Source: Salinigranum marinum
Lineage (GTDB): Archaea; Halobacteriota; Halobacteria; Halobacteriales; Haloferacaceae
DNA: 64,000 nt
Direction of reading: 5' to 3'
Assembly (NCBI RefSeq): GCF_024228675.1
Contig: NZ_CP100464.1
Span: 62,001-126,000 of the forward strand
Made by a program: the position numbers and the translations under genes
Notes under the pieces: generated by a model
Told to the model about the DNA's origin: nothing
What the model saw: the letters and a program-made list of their open reading frames with translations, nothing else
The model's database searches: none
Shown here: in pieces, positions 43,780-52,062 of the stretch
Numbering within the stretch: position 1 is the first letter of the stretch
Layout: each line of letters begins with the position of its first letter

Positions 43780-43932
43780 CTGAAATCACCTCTCAATCTC
43801 GGAACTAGTCGCGACTCCGTTATCCCCAAGTCTGGTTGACATCCGACTCCCTTACTCGGATCATGCTTGTTGACAATTGTTCCTGAGAGGCAACGTAGTT
43901 CAGCTACACCTCTCCACCACGAATGCAGTGGG

Positions 43933-43969
43933 ATCGAAAACCTCTCGCATAGGGAGAGGGGTTTTCGAT
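43933..43969. terminator. Strong hairpin between two minus-strand genes
   Basis: ATCGAAAACCTCTC (43933-43946) pairs with GAGAGGGGTTTTCGAT (43954-43969), leaving only a two-base bulge and a short loop. It lies between the 44144-44932 gene and the 43165-43779 gene, both on the minus strand. It may terminate or attenuate transcription, or be part of a small RNA. Confidence 0.45.
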
Positions 43970-44143
43970 TTCCATCTGACCTAGTTTCGTTTTCATGGGT
44001 GCTCTTACCCCTCCGTTTTATCTCGTCAAGACGCACACGCCGGTGCCGAACTCTATCGGTGGGAAATAACGATCGATGACAATCTGAGGAGAGCCCTGAC
44101 AACTCGGGACAAAGACCCGATCTGCGGATTTCCTGAGGAGCCA

Positions 44144-44932
44144 TTACCATGACACCCCCGGTCGAACCGAGAGTTCGAACTCGATTCGTCCATCTCCGGA
44201 TAGTTCTAATTTGATCTCCGGGCTTCCCTTCTCAGCGAGAGCGGTAAGCCCGTTCCGAGGGAGGCACTCGATACAGGCGTACTTCGCGCACTTCCACAAG
44301 AACCCCTCTACTTCGTATTCGAGCTTTCTTTCTGTAGTGGTCTCACGCAGTTCCATCCGTTCGCCCGTGACAGACCCCGAGACGTCCACACCACGTTTCT
44401 TGTTCGGCCAACCCGGATTCTCTGTGATGTCAATCTCGAGTTCGACGGTTGGATTGTCAATGGAGACGTGCTGATTCATCTTGCTGTAGAGGTGAGCTTC
44501 TCGCGAGACATCGACATGCTCGTGGTCTGTGACACAGAGGCTCTCGTAGTCGAGGTGAGATGTAAGATAGTCTCGTTTACTCGTTACGTGAGCACTCGTC
44601 GGTTCGACGCTCGGATTCTGTACGAGTTCTTTGACGAACTCAACCATTTGGGGGTCCCTCACTAGAACAAACCGAGTCACTTCGTTGATCAGTGGGATCT
44701 GGTAAAGTACTCCAAGATATATCAGTGGAGGTCCGATGTTTCTTCCGGAGATGTCTCCACTTGTGATCTCACCCTCGTTCCACTCGCTGTTGATCGCTTT
44801 TGCCCACTCGTTCTTTCGGAACGTGGCTCTCTCCGGCATCTGTTCCAGCGCTATTCGTCGCAGTTTGCTCTTGCGCACGGTGTCAAATGCGTACGTGCCG
44901 AACTCGGACAGGCCATCAGTTCCCTCAGACAT
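44144..44932 (-). CDS. Hypothetical protein with N-terminal helix-turn-helix-like part
   Basis: A 262-aa protein. Residues about 12-60 (TYAFDTVRKSKLRRIALEQMPERATFRKNEWAKAINSEWNEGEITSGDISGRNIGPPLIYLGVL) resemble a winged helix. Near residue 218 a cluster FLWKCAKYACIECLPRNG contains three cysteines. The last 35 residues are beta strands. No family is recognised. A TATA-like run (TTTATATACA on the minus strand) lies about 76 bases before its start, so it may be a single-gene transcript. Confidence 0.5.
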   Translation of the reverse strand: MSEGTDGLSEFGTYAFDTVRKSKLRRIALEQMPERATFRKNEWAKAINSEWNEGEITSGDISGRNIGPPLIYLGVLYQIPLINEVTRFVLVRDPQMVEFVKELVQNPSVEPTSAHVTSKRDYLTSHLDYESLCVTDHEHVDVSREAHLYSKMNQHVSIDNPTVELEIDITENPGWPNKKRGVDVSGSVTGERMELRETTTERKLEYEVEGFLWKCAKYACIECLPRNGLTALAEKGSPEIKLELSGDGRIEFELSVRPGVSW

Positions 44933-45528
44933 GGACCTCCGACCACACTCCCATCATGTCAGCGTGATTGATGAGGAACGGATATAATATTCTCTGTTCT
45001 TCGAACAAGTGTATATAAATGGACGGTCTTGATGAGGTGAATCAGATACGAGCAGACAGAACTATCTCTATTGGCGGTTGTCTGAGTTCATCATGGCACG
45101 GTTGATTAGACCTGCTCTGGCGTGTTCAATGACCCTTCGAGACGTTTGAGTGGGCACACAACGTGTCGACCTCACGGACGCGAATAGGGACATCCCTTGA
45201 CACAGAGACGACTCACTAGCATGAAGGCAGGCCAGTTCGGCCGTATCGACGTATGTGCTAACCTTCCGCCGGATTGAGGGCGTCGCAGTACAGGTCACTC
45301 TCGGTGAGATCTGGACAACTAATGGGGGACAGAAGTCTTAACCAATATCTCGCGGCGTAATGAGCGTCTGTAGGTTAACTCTCGTTAGAGCGCGTGATCC
45401 GTCGAAGCAGCGTTCAGGGGTAACGCTTCACGGACGGTTGGCACACTGAGCGTGATAGAGGCCCTACACCAAGAGAAACCAGAACGGAATCGGTGCAGAC
45501 TGGGACGTGGGGTCCTCCGCGACTTGAT
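44933..45528. other. Gene-free stretch
   Basis: This 600-base gap upstream of the 44144 gene and beyond the E1-type gene contains a TATA-like element near 45009 and short frames only. One 76-codon frame at 45068-45298 shows no recognisable motif and a biased composition. I see no tRNA or insertion sequence end. Confidence 0.4.
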
Positions 45529-47178
45529 CTAACCGCCACCAGCGAAGAATAGCTGTAGAAAGAGCATCCCGACAGCTATGGCGAGGAATACGAACACCAG
45601 TACCCAAGGGTCAGTGAGAACTCGTCTCAACGTCAGCTTGGACTCGGACGACGGAGTCCGGGGTAACGACGCGGAGACTTCATCATCGTCCCTCCGTACA
45701 TCCTCACGCTCGGTGGACGGGCTACTGTTCTCCAGCATCTGGCTTCCATGACCGTCAGCTTCTGTGACTGTCTGCGCGTTCTCGAGAGAGACTGCTGTTT
45801 CTGGGTTGGACATCAGTGCCCCCTCGTCAACAACAGGACGGCCATGGCCGAGTACGCCCTCTACCCCGCACGTCACGCACGCCGCGTTCGGGTGGGTGGT
45901 GACCGAGACCAGTTCGTCGGAACGTCCATCGAAGCGAAGGTAGTCTGCTGGGTGATCGTACTCAGTGACTACCTTCGTCACGGTGCGCGTAATGGCGGAG
46001 GCGACAACACCGTTGAGCGGGGCGATGGCAGGTTGTGGGGCTCGAACGTCAGCGTCGACGTACCCCCGCTGAATCTCCTCCTGGAGCTCGGCGTCGCCGA
46101 GTTGCTCGATCCGCAACTGTTCGGCATCACGGCGACCTAGACAGTCGAAACAGGCGGTCGCACCAGGGGCAACGAGCTGAACCAGGCCCCGTTCTTCGGC
46201 GATGCGATCGTCCGTTCCGTCCGTCTTGATCGCGGTCCCTCCATCGACGTAGGTGAGGAGGTGTCTGACGGCGAACTCGTTGAGGAAGAGACGCGCACCG
46301 AGACTATCGACAGCACCGACCAGCACGCGACAGGACCACAGCTCGGACACAGAGAGGTCCTGAACTCGGCACCGGCGAGTGATGACCTCAATACCAGTGT
46401 CGATCCGTTGGAGGTGGTCACCGACAACGTCTACCTTCGGTCGACCGATGTCTTCCTCATACGCCCCGTAGATGCGGGGGAGATTCGACCGCTCCACGCA
46501 ATCGTGGTCGACCAGCAAGAAGTTGCACACACCAAGCCGCGCGAGTTCGGTTGCGACGACCGAACCGAGCCCACCGAGACCGACGACGGCAATCTTGCTG
46601 TCAGCTAGTCGCTGCTGTCCCTCGAGGGATAGAGCCCTGATCGACCGATCGTACCGTTCCGTGTCGACCGTACTAGTCGGCGCGTCTCTCGTCATGCAGT
46701 CGAGCGGTGGCGAGAGCTTCCAGTCCCCACTGATGGTGACCGGGAGCGGTCGTCGCTCTCCTGCTCCGAAATCTTCGTACACCGCTGTGGCCATCCCATG
46801 GGAGCCAATGACTGCGAAGGCGAGGGTAGATTCGGGGCAGAGCCCACCGAGCCACTCCGCCATGGCGGTCATGATCTCGTCGTCACGTTCGCTGAACTCG
46901 GGATCGCGACTCCAAGGGTGGCTGTGGACCAGAACTGGCACTTGGCCTCTGTTGAGACACTGACCGAGACGGTCGCGCTCGCGCTTGAGCGCTGGGCGAA
47001 CGGCGTCAGCCTCTTGCACGGCACACGCGGCGTCGTCGAAGACGTGCACCGCTCGACCGAGCAAGTCGCCGTTTGCTTGACGTGTGCAGTACAATAGTGC
47101 ACACCGCTCTAGTCTATCGTCACGGATCAGTTCCTCTCGCAGTGTCTGGACTTGGCTCGTGGTGAGTATCAGTTGCAT
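45529..47178 (-). CDS. JAB peptidase-E1 (ThiF) fusion with C-terminal membrane helix
   Basis: A 549-aa protein. Residues 1-155 are a JAB/MPN metallopeptidase: Glu24 and VHSHPWSRDPEFSERDD with H85, H87, S96 and D99 as zinc and catalytic residues. Residues about 175-450 are a ThiF/E1 adenylating domain: YDRSIRALSLEGQQRLADSKIAVVG, LGGLGS, VDHDCVERSNLPR, and two CxxC zinc pairs (CFDC, CVTC). The MoeB-type Cys position appears to read PQPAIAPLNG, without Cys. After an acidic linker a single helix (WVLVFVFLAIAVGMLFLQLF) anchors it in the membrane. It should both activate and deconjugate the ubiquitin-like protein encoded upstream. It is the last gene of a three-gene operon, 21 bases after the E2-like gene. 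Confidence 0.88.
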   Translation of the reverse strand: MQLILTTSQVQTLREELIRDDRLERCALLYCTRQANGDLLGRAVHVFDDAACAVQEADAVRPALKRERDRLGQCLNRGQVPVLVHSHPWSRDPEFSERDDEIMTAMAEWLGGLCPESTLAFAVIGSHGMATAVYEDFGAGERRPLPVTISGDWKLSPPLDCMTRDAPTSTVDTERYDRSIRALSLEGQQRLADSKIAVVGLGGLGSVVATELARLGVCNFLLVDHDCVERSNLPRIYGAYEEDIGRPKVDVVGDHLQRIDTGIEVITRRCRVQDLSVSELWSCRVLVGAVDSLGARLFLNEFAVRHLLTYVDGGTAIKTDGTDDRIAEERGLVQLVAPGATACFDCLGRRDAEQLRIEQLGDAELQEEIQRGYVDADVRAPQPAIAPLNGVVASAITRTVTKVVTEYDHPADYLRFDGRSDELVSVTTHPNAACVTCGVEGVLGHGRPVVDEGALMSNPETAVSLENAQTVTEADGHGSQMLENSSPSTEREDVRRDDDEVSASLPRTPSSESKLTLRRVLTDPWVLVFVFLAIAVGMLFLQLFFAGGG

Positions 47179-47199
47179 AAAAAATTGGGAAGACCGCGC

Positions 47200-47616
47200 T
47201 CAGTCGTGGAGCGGGTTGTTCGAGTGTGGCGATTCAAGCGAAATCTCGAGGATGTCGAGCATCTTCACCAGGTTGTGACGAGACGGGTTCCAGCGAACGT
47301 GATGGATACAGTACTTCGTCCACCGTCGGCCACCGGCCTCAACGGTGTGGTACATCGTGTGAGGTACCTCCCCCCTGAAACGCATGCCAGCGGAGATGTA
47401 CACGTCTGGCTGAGTCCTTGGGTACGTCTCATGCAGGTTGAAGAGTACGTCACCTCGGCGAGAACCATTGGTGTTCTCCCATCCGCGTGGGAACTGGAAC
47501 TGGCCAAGCGTGACGACGGGACTCTTTGTGAGGTCGTACGACAGACTCGCCTGTTGACGGGCCCCGACAGCCGCTTCAAGCGACCGGATGTCTCCGACCG
47601 CACGTGCCCGGTTCAT
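47200..47616 (-). CDS. E2-like ubiquitin-conjugating protein
   Basis: A 138-aa protein with the core E2 order: a strand pair before LHETYPRTQPDVYIS (the E2 YPxxPP-like step), PHTMYH in place of the HPN region, then GGRRWTKYCIHHVRWNPSRHNLVKMLDILEISL. Cys103 is followed at +6 by WNP, as the catalytic Cys of Ubc proteins is followed at +8 by WSP, and then by the usual last helix. This fits the prokaryotic E2 families described from genome comparison. It lies 7 bases after the Ubl gene and 21 before the E1/JAB gene. Assignment is by motif and context; no search was done. Confidence 0.7.
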   Translation of the reverse strand: MNRARAVGDIRSLEAAVGARQQASLSYDLTKSPVVTLGQFQFPRGWENTNGSRRGDVLFNLHETYPRTQPDVYISAGMRFRGEVPHTMYHTVEAGGRRWTKYCIHHVRWNPSRHNLVKMLDILEISLESPHSNNPLHD

Positions 47617-47623
47617 TCACCGT

Positions 47624-47884
47624 TCACCCGAACACGTAAGAGTCCGCGAGCGGCTGCGCTTGGAGTTCAGCTCCCTCGTCGACCTCTGTGGCCACGACGT
47701 CGTCGTCGTTGAGGGCTTCGAACCCCTGGGGTGTGCGGTAGGTCAGGATCTCGTCTTCGCTGAGACCCACTTGGGCCTTCAGGTCGGCGGCTGTCGTATC
47801 GGGACCGGCAGTAACCCGCCTTCCCTCAACGACAACGTCGATGTTCTTTGCCGGTTCATCTTCGAACAGTTCTCCGAGGCTCAT
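47624..47884 (-). CDS. Ubiquitin-like beta-grasp protein
   Basis: An 86-aa protein from ATG 47884; a GTG at 47920 and an ATG at 47974 are possible earlier starts with a Pro/Ser-rich extension. The core reads NIDVVVEGRRVTAG, TTAADLKAQVGLSEDEIL, TYRTPQGFEALNDDDVV and EVDEGAELQAQ, the strand-strand-helix-strand-strand order of ubiquitin. The chain ends SYVFG with a single C-terminal glycine. This terminus would be adenylated by the E1 domain and passed to the E2-like protein. It is the first gene of the operon. The fold call rests on pattern and context. Confidence 0.65.
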   Translation of the reverse strand: MSLGELFEDEPAKNIDVVVEGRRVTAGPDTTAADLKAQVGLSEDEILTYRTPQGFEALNDDDVVATEVDEGAELQAQPLADSYVFG

Positions 47885-48138
47885 GTTTGGGCTCGTTGGT
47901 GCGGACGTTGATTCGGCCACCCGATCAGGTGGAATCGGGAACGGGCCGGAGGGAATCAGAACCAGTGTCCGCATTGACTGGTCTCGTCTTGATCCCCACC
48001 ACACGCTTCGGCCGGGATTGTGGAGTAGTCTTCTTCGAAGCTGTTCAAAGTACCTACTAAGAGGAAGTTGGTTTATCACGGGTTGTTCGAACGGATTCGA
48101 AGAAAATGCTATTCAAAAAGAACACCACATGGATACTG

Positions 48139-48273
48139 ATGGCGGAGAAGAACTCCAACAAGGTCAAGAAGGCGGCTCGCGAGACGATGAAGAAACTGAC
48201 GAACGAGGAGTACGACAACGAGTCCGAGCGTTACAAGGACAGGAAGAGTAAGAAGTACACGACTGGCCCGTAA
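48139..48273 (+). CDS. 44-aa lysine-rich small protein
   Basis: A short frame reading MAEKNSNKVKKAARETMKK, then LTNEEYDNESERYKDRKSKK and ending YTTGP. The composition is coherent (Lys, Glu, Asn, no rare residues) and differs from other frames here. A longer start at 48106 would add eleven residues. The ribosome site is weak. It is divergent from the ubiquitin-like operon, from which it is separated by about 250 bases. A real small protein is likely but its function is unknown. Confidence 0.45.
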   Translation: MAEKNSNKVKKAARETMKKLTNEEYDNESERYKDRKSKKYTTGP

Positions 48274-48403
48274 CTGTCGATTCCGAGTCCTTGGACGCTT
48301 GAGACTCCCGAACCTCACCAACTCGATTTTTTTCGAAGAGTGTAGCCACTACTTGCCAGTGACCGGTACTCGACAGGCATGAGTCAGGCCTCTGTCGTCG
48401 TCT

Positions 48404-48503
48404 CTAGCTAACTGACCTAGTTCTTTCCTGACCTAGTGTACCTAGCCATCTCCCCTAGCATGTCCCTAGTTCTCCTCAGTAGCCTTCGGTGCTAGCTCTC
48501 TAG
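48404..48503. repeat. CTAG-rich intergenic patch
   Basis: Eight CTAG sites in 100 bases, most preceded by CC or T and followed by CC, CT or TT. Like the patch at 16594-16767, it contrasts with the usual rarity of CTAG in haloarchaeal DNA. The gap 48274-48803 otherwise has a run of ten G at about 48709 and no gene I trust. Confidence 0.6.
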
Positions 48504-48803
48504 CTAAACGAGTCATAGAGGGCTTTAATCGACCGTATTCGGCATTTTCTACGAAATGTTTCATCAACCGAATTCGTACACGTATCTGCCTCGGAGTGGT
48601 CCGGGGAATCAACACCGGCGAGAACAGTTCGCACGCTCACGGTATAATCGTCTTAAGAGGATGGGTTGGGGCGGATTCCAAGTATTGAATCTTGAGGCGG
48701 GTGCCGATCGGGGGGGGGACATCTCTGGGAAGTCGTCTCTACCGAGTTCTGAATCTCAACCACTCACGGGATGTTTTATGAATAAATAATTCAAAACAAG
48801 TCC

Positions 48804-49802
48804 ATGGCAGGCTACACGTACGGGCCGTCTGAGAACGAGTTAGTGATTAATATCACGTCTCAGATTCTGGCTCGCCTCAGCTCGTCGTTTTCCACAACTG
48901 CTGCTCTTGCCCCCACCCGTCGAGACGAAAACGTCCTCGGCTACGATGTAGACGTACTGGATCTACTCGGTATTGTACTACAATTCAAGCGGCCGAGTGT
49001 AGTGCATCATCGGACGCTCCCCTCAAAAATTTCGCAGTCAACCCCGTCCGCTCGCTTCCAGAGTAACATCCAACAGTGGATAACACTGCTGGCGAACTTC
49101 GACAGGGGCCAAGCCCTCTACGCAATTCCTCCAGTTCATACAGGTAACGAACTGCACAAAGCTCTTGACAAGACTGTGTTCGTCGATGCTCATGGGGTGC
49201 TCCCCGGCACCTCGCTTCTCTATTGCCCAAACCAATGTTGCACTCCTGGTGGGAAGACACTCGTTGAAGGGAAGATCAAAGACAGGCACTCGTTCGATGG
49301 TCCAAAGTATGTGATTCCACCGGCGTTCGTCTATTGCTGGGAAGACGTTTCAACCGGGCTTGTAGAGGGGAATCTTGGGCTCAAGTTCTATGAAGCAGAC
49401 CCGAATATGGTGGGGCAAGAAGATCTACCAGCCGCAGAGAGGCGCCGAGTGACGGCGCAACTCAGAGACCTTCGCGATCGACTTGACAACTACGCAAAGG
49501 GAAACAGAGAAGCGGTGCTTGAGCGGGTCGAAATGATGCTCCGCTACTGGCGAAAACAACATCAAGAAGTAGACGTAGGGCAGCTCCAACCAACAGCCAC
49601 CCTCTTCGAACAACTGCGGGCTGCTGACGCCCTCCCTGTTGATGACAACCGAAAGTTCGCTGTCGACGAAGCAATCAGTGAAGTCTGTAATGAAGTACGA
49701 AGCGAAGCAAGCTTAAGCCCGGAAGATGGATCAGAGTTCCACCCCGCGACACACGCACTTCAGACAGCAGAGGCCGAACTCTGTATGCTCGGTAGTAAAT
49801 AA
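48804..49802 (+). CDS. Hypothetical protein with nuclease-like N-terminal motif
   Basis: A 332-aa protein. The N-terminal segment ENELVINITSQILARL, SFSTTAALAPTRRDENVLGYDVDVLDLLGIVLQFKRP has a D-x-n-Q-x-K arrangement like that of PD-(D/E)XK or Vsr-type nucleases. Near residue 138 are YCPNQCC cysteines. A coiled-coil segment lies near 210-250 (AERRRVTAQLRDLRDRLDNYAKGN). It stands alone between the ubiquitin-like operon and the 7-deazaguanine cluster. A restriction role is possible but weakly supported. Confidence 0.5.
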   Translation: MAGYTYGPSENELVINITSQILARLSSSFSTTAALAPTRRDENVLGYDVDVLDLLGIVLQFKRPSVVHHRTLPSKISQSTPSARFQSNIQQWITLLANFDRGQALYAIPPVHTGNELHKALDKTVFVDAHGVLPGTSLLYCPNQCCTPGGKTLVEGKIKDRHSFDGPKYVIPPAFVYCWEDVSTGLVEGNLGLKFYEADPNMVGQEDLPAAERRRVTAQLRDLRDRLDNYAKGNREAVLERVEMMLRYWRKQHQEVDVGQLQPTATLFEQLRAADALPVDDNRKFAVDEAISEVCNEVRSEASLSPEDGSEFHPATHALQTAEAELCMLGSK

Positions 49803-49965
49803 TACAAGTTGGCTATTAATCCGGTGAATATCCACACTTTGCTCTATTGAAATCCTGTTACTCAGACAGTATTCTCTACGAGATTGCCGGTACATCGACC
49901 CCTCTGTATGCAGCAGACTTCGCTTGTCAGTGTCTGAGGGTTTCAATAAACCCGAAGGTCCAATC

Positions 49966-50661
49966 TTAAACCTCGGGCATATAAGACGGGCGCTCAGCGT
50001 ACGGAATCGGGTCTTCAACACCTGCTCTCTCGAATGCCTGGAGTCGGAACGCACAGGAATCACAGGTCCCACACGCTGGTTCCTCTTCTCGGTAGCACGA
50101 CCACGTGTGTTCGTACGGGACGCCGAGTTCGAGTCCACGTTCGGCGATATCTGTCTTCGACCACTCGACGAACGGTGCCTCTAAGCTGATCTCGGTCTCT
50201 GGTTTCGTTCCGACGTCGATCACCTGCTGGAACGCCTCAAAGAACGCCGGTCGACAGTCAGGGTACCCGGAGAAGTCTTCCGAGTGTGCTCCGATGAAGA
50301 TCGCCGATGCATCCTGTGCTTCGGCGTAGGACGTTGCCATCGAGAGCAGGTTCGCGTTCCGGAACGGCACATACGACGTCGGGATTTCGTCACTTTCCAT
50401 ATCTGCGTCTTCGACCTCAATCTCGTCATCGGTGAGGGACGACGCACCGATACGAGCGAGGTGTTCCGTCTCGACGTGGAGGAAATCTTTGGCATCGACG
50501 ACCTCGGCGAGTTTCTGTGCACACTCGAACTCCTTTGTCTCCGTGCGTTGGCCGTACGAGGTATGTATGAACAGGGGGTCATACCCTCGCTCCATCGCTT
50601 CGTAGACTGCTGTTGCGCTGTCCATTCCGCCGGATACCAGAATTACTGCGTTGTCGTTCAT
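49966..50661 (-). CDS. queC: QueC, 7-cyano-7-deazaguanine (preQ0) synthase
   Basis: A 231-aa protein from ATG 50661, which overlaps the folE stop (ATGA). The PP-loop is VSGGMDSATA at residues 9-18; SYGQRTETKEF, YVPFRNANLLSMA and IGAHSEDFSGYPDCRPAFFEAFQQ are QueC hallmarks; and four Cys of the zinc site are in WSCYREEEPACGTCDSCAFR. QueC makes preQ0 from 7-carboxy-7-deazaguanine with ATP and ammonia. It is the last gene of the folE-queD-queE set. Haloarchaea use preQ0 for archaeosine in tRNA; this set, beside DpdA, more likely feeds DNA modification. Confidence 0.95.
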   Translation of the reverse strand: MNDNAVILVSGGMDSATAVYEAMERGYDPLFIHTSYGQRTETKEFECAQKLAEVVDAKDFLHVETEHLARIGASSLTDDEIEVEDADMESDEIPTSYVPFRNANLLSMATSYAEAQDASAIFIGAHSEDFSGYPDCRPAFFEAFQQVIDVGTKPETEISLEAPFVEWSKTDIAERGLELGVPYEHTWSCYREEEPACGTCDSCAFRLQAFERAGVEDPIPYAERPSYMPEV

Positions 50662-51269
50662 GATCTCGTGTTCTTGTCTATCGCTCGCTCGAACTGCCGT
50701 TTCACCGCGTCCGTGACCTGACCCTCGACCGCCCGGGTCGTCGTCTCCGTTGCCCGTTCGACACCGCGCATCGCCTCGCACAAATGCGTCGCCGTCAGTT
50801 CAACGATGACGCCCGTCGCCCCGATTTCTGTTCGGAGCCCTTCAGCGATGTCTCGCGTCAACGATTCTTGCATCGTTAGTCGTCGGGACTGCCAGCGGAT
50901 GTACCGTGGAAGCTTCGAAAGTCCGACGACCGCTCCATTGGGAACGTACGCAACGTGTGCAGTACCGTAATACGGTAATAGGTGGTGTTCGCAGAGGCTA
51001 TACACTGGGATACCTGTCTTGATGACTGTACTGGTATCCTCACTCGGAAAGGTCCGCATGGTCGGTTTTGCGACCTCGCGATGGCCCTCGGTCAGCGTCT
51101 CGAACGCTTGTGGGACTCGACGCTGCCACGTGTCCTGGAGATGCTCTTGATCGGAGTCAGCGCCAACTGCCTCCAACAGGAGTCGTGTTCCTTCCTGTGC
51201 TTTCTCCCAATCGATTTCACTGAACGATTCGGAAGTCGATTGGAGTTCCCCATTAGTATCTCCTGGCAT
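50658..51269 (-). CDS. folE: GTP cyclohydrolase I (FolE)
   Basis: A 203-aa protein from ATG 51269; a longer frame reaches 51365 but would overlap queE. Family motifs are clear: PVYSLCEHHLLPYYGTAHVAYVP with zinc-binding Cys and His, GLSKLPRYIRWQSRRLTMQE, and THLCEAMRG with the second Cys. The reaction makes 7,8-dihydroneopterin triphosphate from GTP, the first step to preQ0. It sits between queE (2 bases) and queC (overlap). Most archaea use the unrelated MptA or FolE2 type for this step, so the presence of type I here is noteworthy and would fit transfer of the whole set. Confidence 0.93.
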   Translation of the reverse strand: MPGDTNGELQSTSESFSEIDWEKAQEGTRLLLEAVGADSDQEHLQDTWQRRVPQAFETLTEGHREVAKPTMRTFPSEDTSTVIKTGIPVYSLCEHHLLPYYGTAHVAYVPNGAVVGLSKLPRYIRWQSRRLTMQESLTRDIAEGLRTEIGATGVIVELTATHLCEAMRGVERATETTTRAVEGQVTDAVKRQFERAIDKNTRS

Positions 51270-51271
51270 GA

Positions 51272-52057
51272 TTAGGTTCCTGGGGCGTCGTTCCAGAGAT
51301 CGACGTGCAGACGTGGCGTGTACCGGTAGCCGTGCTCCAGAGCCAGTTCTGCAGTAATCTCGCACGTCTCTTCGAGACGCTCACGGGTCATCCCTTCAGG
51401 CATGAGGAGGATGTCGTGATTCTCGATTTGAGCACTGCTCGTGGACCGAAGTGTCTCAACGAGTTCTTCGATTTCTTGCATGTCCTCTCGCCCGGTCACC
51501 ACGAACTTCAGCTGGAAGTCGTATGCCTCGACCAGTGAGGCGAGCGAGTCGTAGTCGAGACGGTCTTGCTCGTGACGCTCCTCCCACACACCGACGTCAG
51601 CGTTGCCGCCAGCCGGTGGTTGTGCTTCACTCGGTGTCGATGACGCGAGTTTCGGACTGACCGAAACGAGGTCGATCGGTGCCTTACGGAAAATCGTTCC
51701 GTTCGTTTCGACCGTCGTGTGATAGCCTTGATCGGACAGGTTGGTGAGTAACGATTCGATGCCGTCGTGCATCATGGGCTCGCCACCTGTCACGACGACG
51801 TGGTCGCTTTCGTGCTTGGTTACCTCGGTGACAATATCCGTCACATCGAACCAGCCGTGCGTCGGCTCCCACGAGGTGTGATACGAATCGCAGAACCAGC
51901 ATCTAAGGTTGCAGCCGGAGGTGCGAACGAACGTGCTTGGGACACCTGCGAGTTTGCCCTCTCCCTGGAGTGAGTGGAACAGTTCGTTGATTGGAAGAGC
52001 ATCGTTGCCGGCCTCTGCGGGAGAATCAAGCGCTCTCGCGTCTGCATTGACGGGCAT
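51272..52057 (-). CDS. queE: QueE, 7-carboxy-7-deazaguanine synthase (radical SAM)
   Basis: A 261-aa protein. The LFHSLQGEGKLAGVPSTFVRTSGCNLRCWFCDS segment has the CxxxCxxC cluster motif, followed by the cis motif VVVTGGEPMMH, TVETNGTIFR and VSVSPKLAS, the QueE set. It turns 6-carboxy-tetrahydropterin into 7-carboxy-7-deazaguanine. The insertion ASSTPSEAQPPAGGNADVGVWEER after the substrate loop is long but common in haloarchaea, as far as I recall. It lies 5 bases after queD. Confidence 0.93.
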   Translation of the reverse strand: MPVNADARALDSPAEAGNDALPINELFHSLQGEGKLAGVPSTFVRTSGCNLRCWFCDSYHTSWEPTHGWFDVTDIVTEVTKHESDHVVVTGGEPMMHDGIESLLTNLSDQGYHTTVETNGTIFRKAPIDLVSVSPKLASSTPSEAQPPAGGNADVGVWEERHEQDRLDYDSLASLVEAYDFQLKFVVTGREDMQEIEELVETLRSTSSAQIENHDILLMPEGMTRERLEETCEITAELALEHGYRYTPRLHVDLWNDAPGT

Positions 52058-52062
52058 ATGGA

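Noticed and set aside
45068-45298. 76-codon frame that might be a transposase fragment
   Set aside because: No DDE or other transposase motif and no inverted ends were found; composition looks like non-coding DNA.
48709-48718. Run of ten G as a possible G-quadruplex
   Set aside because: A single run without other G tracts nearby cannot be told from chance or an assembly error.
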